A stretch of 64,000 nucleotides of DNA, from positions 8,348,669 through 8,412,668 of the forward strand of contig NZ_JACCBT010000001.1 of the NCBI RefSeq assembly GCF_013409045.1, read 5' to 3'. The stretch is from Actinomadura citrea (GTDB lineage: Bacteria > Actinomycetota > Actinomycetes > Streptosporangiales > Streptosporangiaceae). A program made the translations under genes and the position numbers. Below the pieces are notes generated by a model. It saw nothing but the letters and a program-made list of their open reading frames with translations, ran no database searches and was not told where the DNA came from. Positions 1 through 8,334 of the stretch are shown here, one piece after another. Every line of letters starts with the position of its first letter. Positions within the stretch are counted from its first letter, which is position 1.

Positions 1-420
1 GCACTCAGAGGCCCCATGCTCGGCTCGCATAACGGAGGGCGGCGACAGGAACCAAACCCGCGCTGTCAGCTTGGGAAGCAAACCGATCCCGGTCGTCGCA
101 GCGGCTGACACGGCTTTCGCGCGTACCGCCAGTGTCCGCTGTGGCCCCTTGATCACCCTGGCTAATTGCACGCCAATTGGGCGCCCGCCGGAGTTGCTGA
201 GCTGGACGTTCTCGGCCTGCTCGGATCAGCGACAGCACCCCCGATCATGCGAGGGCAAGCGGACCCCGAGCGCAGGTTCCGCCACGGTCCGAGCACCGGT
301 GCCGCGCGGCAGCGATCGCCCCGACCACGCAACCCGCCTCAGCCAGGCTGTCGCGATCGTAGGGCGAAACATCGCCGAGCGGTGCGGCAGGCGTCAGGCA
401 AGGGGAGTCACGGGACGAGC
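1..420. other. No supportable gene
   Basis: I see no convincing gene here. A reading frame on the minus strand is open to the window edge but has a stop at its upstream side and resembles nothing I know. The stretch is probably eroded DNA flanking the transposase remnant. Confidence 0.4.
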
Positions 421-742
421 TTGGCGAGTGTGCGGCAGGTTTACTGGCGGGACGTGCCCGCACGCTATGGGCCGTGGCCGACGCTCTACCAGCAGCTCCG
501 CCGCTGGAGCGTAGACGGGACCTGGGACCGGCCGCTGACGCACGTCCAGGTGCACGACGACGCGATCGGGGCGGTGGACTGGTCGGCGGTGTGCGTGGGC
601 TCCAACGTCGTCGAACGCTGCTTCAACCAGCTCAAACGCTTCCGCGGCCTGGCCACCCGATACAAGATACTCGCCGCCCACTACCGCGCCGTCGTCACCC
701 ATCGCCAGCCCTGTCCTCTGGCTCAGCGCCCCTTGGTCATGA
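421..742 (+). pseudogene. IS5-family transposase remnant, internally deleted and frameshifted
   Basis: The frame reads VRQVYWRDVPARYGPW and then RRWSVDGTWDR, the N-terminal DUF4096 signature of IS5-type transposases. It continues directly into NVVERCFNQLKRFRGLATRY, which belongs near the C-terminus of these enzymes. The catalytic DDE core between the two blocks is missing, so this is an internal deletion. Just before the end a one-base insertion near 697-700 shifts the frame; reading on in the shifted frame gives the expected IASPVLWL tail and a TGA at 740-742. No intact start or terminal repeats could be defined. It cannot encode an active transposase. Confidence 0.75.
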
Positions 743-1360
743 GCTGGCGGTACAGCGGCTAGATCTACTCAAGATCAGCCTTAGGCCACTGGGGTGGCAA
801 AGCGTGCGACCGCGCGAGGTTCATCACTTCGTGTTCCCCGTGCCCTTGCTGTGGGTGTACGCCAGAGATGCGGTCGTGGATACCGGGGCGATGCTGCGGG
901 TTCGGGCGAGGCCGGGCGGGCGGGCGATGGGCTACCACGCGGCGGAACCGGGGAGTAGATTTTGCACGTTCCTAGCAATGTGCAATGACTCCGAACGGGC
1001 AGCCAAGCAAATAAATGAGCACGCAACAGCGCCTATTTCTTGGGATAGGTCATCTAAAATGTCCCCCGGGATAGGCACATTAAGAAACTGATTGTCCGGC
1101 ATATGCTCGGCAGTTCCGACCATTGCAGCAAGATGGTCATGGCGCGTGTCCGCACTAATGGGGGCTCGCTGACGCGGGGGAAACCGCCTCCGGCGTCGAA
1201 AACGTCGCAGAGGTAATCTGCCTCGTCGGGGAAGTCCTCCGATCACTGGGCGAGCATAGGAGCATCTTCGGGGACTGGAGGTCACCGAACGCCGGGAAGG
1301 ATCGTCGCAGCTAGACATCCTGGACGGTGCGTTGGAGCACCTGAAGCATCGCAGGACGTG
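743..1360. other. Intergenic stretch with little coding signal
   Basis: Apart from the weak minus-strand frame at 932-1123, nothing here looks coding. From about 950 to 1140 the base composition is clearly more AT-rich than the surroundings, which suggests foreign or decayed DNA. Confidence 0.35.
932..1123 (-). CDS. Possible small hypothetical protein or C-terminal gene fragment
   Basis: A 63-residue frame beginning MVGTAEHMPDNQFLNVPIP and ending LLPGSAAW. Its composition (Asn, Phe, Ile, acidic residues) looks more protein-like than a random high-GC frame. It lies in an AT-rich patch, has no clear ribosome binding site, and the frame stays open upstream, so it may be the tail of a decayed gene. 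I do not recognise it. Confidence 0.2.
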   Translation of the reverse strand: MVGTAEHMPDNQFLNVPIPGDILDDLSQEIGAVACSFICLAARSESLHIARNVQNLLPGSAAW

Positions 1361-1509
1361 GCGGGCAGGCCGGCCCGCGCGGCGGTAGCCACGAAACGGT
1401 CCGGGGTGCCGCCACGAGCACCTCGTAGCCGAGCGCCCGGCACGCCGGGCCAGCGGCAACAGCAGATAGAAGTGACCGCGCAGAGGCACGCTGGTGAACA
1501 GGCCCGCAT
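1361..1509 (-). pseudogene. Glycosyltransferase (GT1/UGT-like) N-terminal remnant
   Basis: Read on the minus strand from ATG at 1509, the segments LFTSVPLRGHFYLLLPLAR, ALGYEVLVAAP and RFVATAARAGLPA appear in three successive frames. Joined, they match the usual opening of actinobacterial macrolide-type glycosyltransferases: a first beta strand, a GH motif, then the LGYEV strand. At least three single-base shifts separate the segments, the first right after the start where one C seems missing. The remainder, including the UDP-sugar-binding C-terminal domain, is absent. This is a clear relic; its original substrate cannot be inferred. Confidence 0.6.
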
Positions 1510-1691
1510 GGCCGCTCTGGCATGGTGCTGAGGACGGGCCGTCAGCCTAATTGACCCCGCGAAGCCGAATGTCGGCATGGCCGGAGTTGGCACCTTCTTA
1601 CCCCTGCCCTGGGCGCGCCCGATGCGAGACACTTCCTTGTGCACGGAGAGCGAATCGCTCCCCCGACGCGGGGACGACGATTGGAGAGCCG

Positions 1692-2258
1692 ATGCCGCAT
1701 ATCGCCCTGGGGAACGACGCGTCCGGAATCATCTCGCTGTTCGCCTACCGGCCCGAGACCGCCCGCCCGTTGAGCGAGCTGGCCGAGGTGCTGCTGCGCG
1801 GCCCGAGCTCGCTGAGCCGCGGCGAGCGGGAACTGATCGCCTCCTACGTCTCGGCCCTCAACGACTGCGAGTTCTGCACCACCTCGCATGCGGCGTTCGC
1901 CGCCGCCCAGCTCCCCGAGGGCATCGCGTTGGTCGACCAGGTACGGGCCGACCTCGAGAGCGCGCCCGTCCCGGCGAAGCTGAAGGCCCTGCTGCGGGTG
2001 GCCGGCGCCGTCCAGCGGAGCGGGCGCGACGTGCGACCCGAGGACGTGGCCGCCGCCCGCGCCGAGGGCGCGACCGACGTCGAGGTGCACGACACGGTGC
2101 TGATCGCCGCCGCGTTCTGCATGTTCAACCGGTACGTGGACGGCCTCGGCACGACCCTGCCCGACGACACCGCGGAATACGCGGCGTCCGCCGACGCGAT
2201 CGTCAGCGGCGGATACCTGGCCATACTCGGCCGCCCGGAGGAGCGCGCCGAGGCGTGA
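1692..2258 (+). CDS. Carboxymuconolactone decarboxylase / AhpD-like peroxidase-related protein
   Basis: 188 residues of the AhpD/CMD fold. The diagnostic segment is SALNDCEFCTTSHAAF, with the CxxC-x2-H redox motif used by alkylhydroperoxidase D-type enzymes (two Cys separated by two residues, then Ser-His), preceded by a conserved acidic residue. ATG 1692 is chosen because GGAGA lies six bases upstream; an open frame extends further 5' but has no ribosome binding site. It stands alone between decayed sequences, so no pathway partner is visible. Family members act as peroxidases, disulfide reductases or non-catalytic relatives; which applies here cannot be told. Confidence 0.85.
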   Translation: MPHIALGNDASGIISLFAYRPETARPLSELAEVLLRGPSSLSRGERELIASYVSALNDCEFCTTSHAAFAAAQLPEGIALVDQVRADLESAPVPAKLKALLRVAGAVQRSGRDVRPEDVAAARAEGATDVEVHDTVLIAAAFCMFNRYVDGLGTTLPDDTAEYAASADAIVSGGYLAILGRPEERAEA

Positions 2259-2318
2259 AGCCGGTAAATGCGCCGGTGAGCGCCCTGGGAGTAGCCGCCT
2301 GCGAGTGTCCTGGGAGAG

Positions 2319-2604
2319 CTGTGCTCGAAGCGTGATAACGCGTGGTACGACAGCCGGCTCTTGCGACTGCCTGCAGAGCACCCGAACGCTGATCGTCAGG
2401 TGCTGCGCAAGGTGCTGGCCGAGCTTGAGGCTCGATTGCTGACCTCCACGGGCAGACCCATACGCGGCTGTCCTGGCGCTCGCGCCCCGGCGGCAACTGG
2501 AACCGAACGAGGTGCAACGCCCAGCCGCATTGCCCGGCGCGTCGGCGCGTAAGCGAGCCGCTCTCAGACGTCGCCTGGCCGAACGGTATCCCGAGGACGG
2601 TTGA
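2319..2604 (+). pseudogene. Unrecognised gene fragment with one frameshift
   Basis: The stretch reads KRDNAWYDSRLLRLPAEHPN and then a helical segment ADRQVLRKVLAELEARLL. Near 2455-2460 a change of frame gives DPYAAVLALAPRRQLEP and a charged tail ending AERYPEDG before TGA at 2602. The two halves together look like the C-terminus of one protein broken by a single indel. No start codon or ribosome binding site is associated. I do not recognise the family. The surrounding 2259-2867 holds nothing else. Confidence 0.3.
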
Positions 2605-2867
2605 TGCCAGAGTCCTCACTCTCCGCCCAAGCCGTCGTCCTCACAGTCGCCCTGCAGCAGACCGGTCGCGTAGCCACCCCTGGACTGATCTGTGAAGGCC
2701 AAGCGCTGCGGTCCTGGGAGGGTCGACGGCTCGACCGTCCGCTTTTCAGAAGTAGCAACGACGGTGATCACGCCGAAGCGGACCGGCCCTCGGCGTGGCC
2801 TGACCGATGATTTTTCCGCGCCGTGCTGATCTGTACGCCGACAACCGACTCACAGGAGGCTGACGCC

Positions 2868-3431
2868 ATGCGGAAACTGACCTTCGCCATGAACCTGAGC
2901 TTGGACGGCTACATCGCCGCGCCCGGCGACGACCTCGGCTGGAGCGTGCCGAGCGACGAGCTGTTCCAGTGGTGGTCCGACCGGGTGGGGGCGACGGGCC
3001 TGGCGCTGTACGGGCGCAGATTGTGGGAGACGATGAGTTCCCACTGGCCGACCGCCGACCAGCAGCCCGGCGCCACACCGGCAGAGATCGAGTACGCCCG
3101 CCGCTGGCGGGACATGCCGAAGGCGGTGTTCTCCTCCACGATCGACAAGGTCGACTGGAACACCCGCCTGGTCACCGGCGACGCGGTCACCGAGATCACC
3201 CGGCTCAAGGCCAAGGACGGCGGCCCGATGGACATCGGCGGCGCCACACTCGCCGCAGCGGCGATGCGGGCCGGGCTGATCGACGAGTACGTGCTGCTCA
3301 CCGCACCGGTCCTGGTGGGCAGCGGCACGCCGTTCTTCACGGCGCTGGACAACTGGGTGAACCTGACCCTGGTGGAGACCCGGAAATTCCCCGACGGCGT
3401 ACTCCTGACCAGGTACGAGACCAAGCGCTGA
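2868..3431 (+). CDS. Dihydrofolate reductase-like / RibD C-terminal family reductase
   Basis: 187 residues. It opens with MRKLTFAMNLSLDGYIAAPG, the first strand and loop of the RibD_C/DHFR-like reductases common in actinobacteria. Mid-protein there is LALYGRRLWETM, typical of the NADPH-binding region, then the GGATLAAA segment, and a C-terminal LLTAPVLVGSGTPFF. Length is normal for the small single-domain family. The start is supported by AGGAGG at 2853-2858. Substrates of these stand-alone proteins are generally unknown, so only a probable NAD(P)H-dependent reductase role is claimed. It is monocistronic. Confidence 0.88.
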   Translation: MRKLTFAMNLSLDGYIAAPGDDLGWSVPSDELFQWWSDRVGATGLALYGRRLWETMSSHWPTADQQPGATPAEIEYARRWRDMPKAVFSSTIDKVDWNTRLVTGDAVTEITRLKAKDGGPMDIGGATLAAAAMRAGLIDEYVLLTAPVLVGSGTPFFTALDNWVNLTLVETRKFPDGVLLTRYETKR

Positions 3432-3623
3432 ATACCCAACCTCCGATCGTCCGCGCTTCGGGCCACCCAAGGATCTCGCGGCGCTGTGTTCCGCCCCCCG
3501 TGGGCTCTCACCCGGGTGTCGTCCTGGTCGCGGTTGCCGGCCCCCCGAACACACGATCGCCCACCCCGGAACGAGTACCCAACGTGCACAGCCCGCCCGG
3601 CGCCGTAGATCGGCTAAAACATC

Positions 3624-4835
3624 ATGCAAGCCGCGAGAAAGGGAGAGGGGTTCGACACGGACACGGGCCTTCCCGAGTCCATGGTCCGGGCCCAACTCGC
3701 GGTCACGTGGTTCGACCTCGCGTGCCGGTACGTCGATCTCAAGTGGCCGCACGCCGCAGCCAAGTTCCGAACCGGCATCGCCGATGCACTCGCGACCGTC
3801 ACGCCCGTCCTAGTGACCACGAAGCGCGGGAAGCCAGACGACAAGGTTCTACGCGCGGCGCTGTACGGCTGGGCCTTCCACAAGGTCCGCCGCGAGACGA
3901 CCAAGCTCACCGGCAAGGAGGCCGCCGCGCTCAAGTGGCTACAGGCCAACTCTCTGCGAGTCGTCACGCTCAACGAGAAGGACCAGCGATCCCAACTCAT
4001 CCGCTCGGCACTCGACACAATCGCGCTCAAGATGGACGGCACGCCCGCCGCAGCGAAGACCGTCGCCAGGAAGCGCGCGATCTTCTACGGCGCGCTCAAC
4101 TACGCCGTGGAACTCGACATCTTGCCGGCGAACCCCATCGACCGCGTGGCATGGAAAGCCCCGGCCATCGCCGAGGAGGTCAACCGCAACGTCGTCGCCC
4201 GGCCGCGCCAGGTCCGGGCACTCCTGGCCGCGATCGAGGACAAGCGACCCGAACTCACGGCGTTCTACGGCTGCCTCTACTACGCCTACATGCGGCCCGG
4301 TGAGGCCAAAGTCCTGCGCAAGGGCGACTGCATCGACCTGCCCGACGAGGGATGGGGACAGCTCTTGCTCAGCGGCAACTCACCCCGCGTCGGATCGGAG
4401 TGGACGGACACCGGGACGAGCCATGAGGAACGGCAGTTGAAGCACAGGGCGAAGAAGATCGCTCGGCCCGTCCCCATCCCGCCCGAGCTCGTCCGGCTGC
4501 TGCGTCGTCACCTGGCCGAGCATGGGACGGCACCGGACGGCCGGCTGTTCTCCGGTGGGCGCGGTGGGCCGCTCTCAGAGAGCGTGTACGGGCGCGTCTG
4601 GCAGCTCGCCCGCGACATGGCGCTCACGCCCACACAGGTGGCCTCTCCCCTGGCCGGACGGCCCTACGACCTCCGCCACAGCGGCGTCACGCTCGCCCTC
4701 AACGCCGGCGTCCCGGCGCCCGAGGTCGCCCGCCACGGCGTCGACGTCCTGCTACGGGTCTACGCCGGGTGCATCGACGGCCACGAGCACATGTGGAACG
4801 GCCGTATCGAGGAAGCTCTCAAGGACGGCGACTAG
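3624..4835 (+). CDS. Tyrosine recombinase / phage-type integrase, N-terminally shortened
   Basis: 403 residues. Catalytic residues visible are Arg224 (YAYMRPGEA), Arg351-His352 (YDLRHSG), His371 and the nucleophile Tyr380 (LLRVYAGCIDG). The frame begins at a point corresponding to the linker before the core-binding domain (GEGFDTDTGLPESM); relatives usually have some 60-70 more residues at the N-terminus for arm-site binding. A stop lies just upstream, so the shortening is real in this sequence. The segment before the tyrosine reads PEVARHGVDVLL, where relatives usually read PEVAR-RAG-H, so three residues may be lost. No excisionase, replication gene or clear attachment site adjoins it. Activity is doubtful. 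Confidence 0.8.
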   Translation: MQAARKGEGFDTDTGLPESMVRAQLAVTWFDLACRYVDLKWPHAAAKFRTGIADALATVTPVLVTTKRGKPDDKVLRAALYGWAFHKVRRETTKLTGKEAAALKWLQANSLRVVTLNEKDQRSQLIRSALDTIALKMDGTPAAAKTVARKRAIFYGALNYAVELDILPANPIDRVAWKAPAIAEEVNRNVVARPRQVRALLAAIEDKRPELTAFYGCLYYAYMRPGEAKVLRKGDCIDLPDEGWGQLLLSGNSPRVGSEWTDTGTSHEERQLKHRAKKIARPVPIPPELVRLLRRHLAEHGTAPDGRLFSGGRGGPLSESVYGRVWQLARDMALTPTQVASPLAGRPYDLRHSGVTLALNAGVPAPEVARHGVDVLLRVYAGCIDGHEHMWNGRIEEALKDGD

Positions 4836-4992
4836 CTAGGAGTGCGATGCCCGCCAGGACGACCGGAGGGGACCGGCGAGGTCATCGACACGGTGAGCTG
4901 CGCGGGGGCGTTCTGGCCGTCCTGTGCCAGATGGCTCAGTGGCAGCGCTGGTGTTTGGGCGTGAGGTGTTCGGGTTGGGGTCCCCGCGGTGC

Positions 4993-5016
4993 GGTCCTAG
5001 GGTCCTAGGGCCCTAG
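4993..5016. repeat. Three tandem 8-bp CTAG-containing repeats
   Basis: Two exact copies of ggtcctag are followed by one variant copy ggccctag. They lie 158 bases downstream of the recombinase stop and 105 bases before the phospholipase gene. CTAG is usually scarce in such genomes. They may be an old recombination scar; no matching copy was noticed elsewhere in the window. Confidence 0.5.
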
Positions 5017-5120
5017 TTGAGGGTTCGGAGGGTTTTTAGCCTCATTGGCAAGACAGCGGATGTGACATCGGTCAGAAGGCATCCAACAGCGAGGCTCGGA
5101 TCCCTACCGGAAGGCTGAAG

Positions 5121-6455
5121 ATGTCCAGCAAGCTCCCCCTCAAGGTGCCCGTCGCTCTCAGTGCGCTCGCTTTCGCGAGTGCCGCGCTCCCGGCCGGTCC
5201 AGTGCACGCCGATCCGCCGAATGAGGCGATTCCCATCGCTCTCGATCAGGTGGACGACTATGTGAAGTTCACCGAGGACGACAACACGGTGATCTCCGAT
5301 CACGCCAAGGCCCTCATCGACGCCGCGCCGAGCGGGGCGACGATCCGGCTCCCGCTGTACTACTTCAGCCAGAGCAAGATCGTGACCTCTCTCAGCAGGG
5401 CGAAGGGGCGGGGCGTCAAGGTCAGGGTCGTCATCAACGGCAGCGAGATCGGCATGCCGCAGTACCAGGAGCTGACGGCGGCGTTCGCCGACTCGCCCGA
5501 TGCGGTGCGGACGTGCGGGCAGCGGGTCACGGACGGCGCCGGCGGGTTCCCGAAGCAGAGCGGGCGCTACATATCCACTCGCGGATGCGCCGCCAACCGG
5601 AAGGTCGGCGACAACTACTCGCGCATGCACAACAAGTTCATGACGATCGACAAGGTCGCGAAGAAGGGGGGAGGCGTCGCGCGGAACGTCGTTTACGTGG
5701 CGTCCGCCAATCTGCACGAGTGGACCTCGTACGAAAGTGCCATCACGGTGCGGGACGCCGGGCTGTACAGGTTCTACAGCAGATATTTCGACGACATGTA
5801 CCGTCTCGCGAACAGGTCGGGGCGGCTCGACAACTACGGATCGAGTCACGTGTACAAGCCGTCCGGCGGGAAGTATCAGGTCTACACGTTCCCTCGGAGG
5901 GAGGCCGCCGGGAAAGCGCGCACGAGTGCGTCCAACGATCCGGTCGTGGCGGACGTGAAGGCGGCGAGGTGCTCGCGCAGTGCCAGCGACGACGTCATCA
6001 ACGTGGCGAACGTCAGGGTCGCCCGGATGGCGGTGGCCAACGCGCTCATCGATGCTGGGAAGCGCGGCTGTACGGTCCGAGTGCTCACCGGGGACATCGC
6101 CTATGAGGACGGTGGGGCGGAGCTGATCTACGCGGCGGTCAACAAGCTCGCGTACAGCTCCTACATCGAGGGCGGCGTCAGGTACTGCGGGCCGGTGAAC
6201 AACATCTCGTGGATGCACGAGAAGTTCATGCAGATCAGTAAGGGCACGTCGTCCGGCCTGTACGTGGGCAGCCACAACCTCACCGTCCAGGCACTGCGCC
6301 AGCAGGACGAGAACATCCTCCGCGTGCGGAACGCCACGCTGTACGCGGCGTACACCGGGCGTTTCGACTCGCTCCACACCTACTGCTCGCAGTGGAAGCC
6401 GAAGGTGCCTCCTCACACGGGTCCGGGCGACAACGCGGTCGAGGACGTCGACTAG
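5121..6455 (+). CDS. Secreted phospholipase D-like protein
   Basis: 444 residues with an N-terminal signal peptide (basic start, hydrophobic core, cleavage likely near PVHADPP, residue 30). It has two PLD half-sites. The first is complete: His170-Lys172-Asp177 (HNKFMTID), followed by the ASANLHEWTS segment. The second is His366-Lys368 (HEKFMQIS), where the expected Asp is Ser373, followed by the matching GSHNLT segment. Phosphohydrolases of this type cleave phosphodiester bonds using one His from each half, so both histidines are present. ATG 5121 has GGAAGG upstream. It is monocistronic, with a strong hairpin after it. The natural substrate is not deducible. Confidence 0.88.
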   Translation: MSSKLPLKVPVALSALAFASAALPAGPVHADPPNEAIPIALDQVDDYVKFTEDDNTVISDHAKALIDAAPSGATIRLPLYYFSQSKIVTSLSRAKGRGVKVRVVINGSEIGMPQYQELTAAFADSPDAVRTCGQRVTDGAGGFPKQSGRYISTRGCAANRKVGDNYSRMHNKFMTIDKVAKKGGGVARNVVYVASANLHEWTSYESAITVRDAGLYRFYSRYFDDMYRLANRSGRLDNYGSSHVYKPSGGKYQVYTFPRREAAGKARTSASNDPVVADVKAARCSRSASDDVINVANVRVARMAVANALIDAGKRGCTVRVLTGDIAYEDGGAELIYAAVNKLAYSSYIEGGVRYCGPVNNISWMHEKFMQISKGTSSGLYVGSHNLTVQALRQQDENILRVRNATLYAAYTGRFDSLHTYCSQWKPKVPPHTGPGDNAVEDVD

Positions 6456-6547
6456 AGGGCGCTCGGGCGCCCCGGCCGTGTTCCGTGACTGTTCCGTGAG
6501 CACCCGGCAATGGCCGGTAGGAGTGGGGAGCTACCGGGAAACAACGA

Positions 6548-6588
6548 GAACGGCCCCTGACAGCGTTCTAGCTGGTCAGGGGCCGTTC
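6548..6588. terminator. Bidirectional terminator hairpin
   Basis: A perfect 14-bp inverted repeat (gaacggcccctgac at 6548-6561 with its complement at 6575-6588) with a 13-base loop. It lies between the plus-strand phospholipase gene and the 3' end of the minus-strand tRNA, so it can end both transcripts. Confidence 0.8.
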
Positions 6589-6595
6589 TACGTGG

Positions 6596-6680
6596 TGGTG
6601 GCGGGTGCAGGGTTCGAACCTGCGTAGGCTAAGCCGACGGATTTACAGTCCGCTCCCATTGGCCACTCGGGCAACCCGCC
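6596..6680 (-). tRNA. tRNA-Tyr (anticodon GUA)
   Basis: Read on the minus strand, the 7-bp acceptor stem GGCGGGT pairs with ACCCGCC and is followed by an A discriminator and an encoded CCA (6596-6598). The anticodon loop is CUGUAAA, giving anticodon GUA. A long variable arm makes it a class II tRNA as expected for bacterial tRNA-Tyr, and the T arm reads GGTTCGAACC. It faces the phospholipase gene across a shared terminator. Confidence 0.97.
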
Positions 6681-6807
6681 GTGGTGTTTCGCTGGAAAGG
6701 ATAGCGGACCCTCGGGGTGGGTGTGACATCGAGGCGGGGCGTGCGGGGCGTGGGGAGTCGATACGCTCTGTAGATCGTGATGCTGCTGCTGAGGGGATGT
6801 GTGGGCG

Positions 6808-7296
6808 ATGGCCGACTCGTCGTTTGACATCGTGTCGAAGCTCGACCGGCAGGAGGTCGACAACGCGTTGAACCAGGCCGCCAAGGAGGTGGCGAACCGG
6901 TTCGACTTCCGGAACGTGGACGCGGGGATCAAGTGGTCCGGGGAGTCGATCGAGATCCAGGCGAACACCGAGGAGCGGGCGAACGCGGTGCTGGACGTGC
7001 TGAAGGACAAGCTCGTCAAGCGGGGGATCTCGTTGAAGGCGATCGACGCGGGTGAGCCGAAGCTGTCGGGCAAGGTGTACAAGCTGGGCGTCGGCCTGAA
7101 GGAGGGCATCGCCCAGGAGGACGCGAAGAAGATCGGCAAGCTCATCCGGGACGAGGGGCCGAAGGGTGTGAAGGCCCAGGTCCAGGGGGACGAGCTGCGG
7201 GTCAGTTCGAAGAAGAAGGACGACCTCCAGCAGGTCATCAACCTGTTGAAGGGCAAGGACCTCGAGGTCGCGCTGCAGTTCGTGAACTACCGGTAG
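6808..7296 (+). CDS. yajQ: YajQ family nucleotide-binding protein
   Basis: 162 residues, the normal length for YajQ. The opening MADSSFDIVSKLDRQEVDNA, the central KWSGESIEIQANTEERANAV and the closing LEVALQFVNYR are all characteristic. The fold is two RNA-binding-like domains. Family members have been reported to bind cyclic di-GMP or RNA-associated ligands; the role in actinobacteria is not settled. ATG 6808 is preferred over an in-frame GTG nine bases upstream because it gives the canonical N-terminus; GAGGGG lies 11 bases before it. It converges with htpX over a shared hairpin. Confidence 0.93.
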   Translation: MADSSFDIVSKLDRQEVDNALNQAAKEVANRFDFRNVDAGIKWSGESIEIQANTEERANAVLDVLKDKLVKRGISLKAIDAGEPKLSGKVYKLGVGLKEGIAQEDAKKIGKLIRDEGPKGVKAQVQGDELRVSSKKKDDLQQVINLLKGKDLEVALQFVNYR

Positions 7297-7304
7297 GACG
7301 AGGG

Positions 7305-7347
7305 GAGCGCGCCGGCCCCATCCCCCGCAGAAGTGGCCGGCGCGCTC
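7305..7347. terminator. Convergent terminator between yajQ and htpX
   Basis: A 13-bp perfect stem (gagcgcgccggcc at 7305-7317 with its complement at 7335-7347), followed on the plus strand by a short T/G-rich run. It lies just after the yajQ stop and 55 bases from the htpX stop, so it probably serves both. Confidence 0.75.
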
Positions 7348-7402
7348 TTGTGTGTTATGACGCGGCGGCGTCCAGAGTGGTTCGGTCGAATTCCGCGGAC
7401 GC

Positions 7403-8263
7403 TCAGCGGTGGCCTGCCATGCGTTCCAGGCGGGCGATGCGGTCGGCGGTCGGGGGGTGGGTGGAGAAGAGCTTCCCGATGCCGGCGCCCTGGAAGGGGT
7501 TGGCGATCATCAGGGAGCTGGTGGTGGCGAGTTCGGGGTCCTGCGGCAGGGGGAGCGCGCGGGTGCCGGCGTCGATCTTGCGGAGGGCGGAGGCGAGGGC
7601 CAGGGGGTCGCCGGTGAGGCGGGCGCCGGCGGCGTCGGCGGAGTACTCGCGGGTCCGGCTGATGGCCATCTGGACGACGGCTGCGGCGACCGGGCCGAGG
7701 ACCAGCATGAGGAGGGCGCCGAGGATGCCGGGGCCGTCGTCGTCCTCGGACCGTCCGATCGGCAGGAAGATCGCCAGGTGGGACAGGTAGGTGATGACGG
7801 TGGCGATGGCGGCGGCGACGGAGGCGATGAGGATGTCGCGGCTGTAGACGTGGGAGAGCTCGTGGCCGAGGACGGCGCGCAGTTCGCGCTCGTCCAGCAT
7901 CTGGAGGATGCCGCGGGTACAGCAGACGGCGGCGTTGCGCGGGTTGCGGCCGGTGGCGAACGCGTTGGGCTGGCGGGTCTCGGAGACGTACAGGCGCGGC
8001 ATGGGCTGGCGGGCAGAGGTCGACAGCTCCCGGACGAGCCGGTACAGCACCGGCGTCTCGACCTCGCCGACCGGGTGGGCGCGCATCGAGCGGAGCGCGA
8101 TCCGGTCGCTGAAGAAGTACGCGATGCCGTTGGTTCCGAGGGCGATGACCAGCGCGATCGTCAGACCGGCCGTGCCGCCGAACGCCCAGCCGGCGACCAG
8201 CATCAATGCCGACAGCGCAGCGATCAATGCTGCCGTTCTGACGCCGTTGAACCGCACCTGCAT
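7403..8263 (-). CDS. htpX: HtpX-type membrane zinc metalloprotease (M48)
   Basis: 286 residues. Two N-terminal membrane segments (about residues 10-50) are followed by the protease domain with His134-Glu135-xx-His138 (LGHELSHVYSRD), two more hydrophobic segments (about 145-195), then REYSADAAGA, which provides the third zinc ligand. HtpX degrades damaged membrane proteins on the cytoplasmic face. The minus-strand ATG at 8263 has GGGAGG just upstream. It lies downstream of and on the same strand as the second nuo set, 71 bases after nuoN, so may be co-transcribed with it. Confidence 0.93.
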   Translation of the reverse strand: MQVRFNGVRTAALIAALSALMLVAGWAFGGTAGLTIALVIALGTNGIAYFFSDRIALRSMRAHPVGEVETPVLYRLVRELSTSARQPMPRLYVSETRQPNAFATGRNPRNAAVCCTRGILQMLDERELRAVLGHELSHVYSRDILIASVAAAIATVITYLSHLAIFLPIGRSEDDDGPGILGALLMLVLGPVAAAVVQMAISRTREYSADAAGARLTGDPLALASALRKIDAGTRALPLPQDPELATTSSLMIANPFQGAGIGKLFSTHPPTADRIARLERMAGHR

Positions 8264-8334
8264 TGCCTCCCCGTCGACCCCGGCATGAACATCAACGGTT
8301 TGACCTGGGGGAACGTTCCCAGACGTTTCCCCGG

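Noticed and set aside
5..238. Minus-strand reading frame at the left edge
   Set aside because: Interrupted upstream by a stop and not recognisable as any family.
4928..5000. tRNA-like sequence (gctcagtggcagcgc resembles a D arm) near the recombinase
   Set aside because: The D stem has a mismatch, and no acceptor, anticodon or T arm can be folded; at best a fragment.
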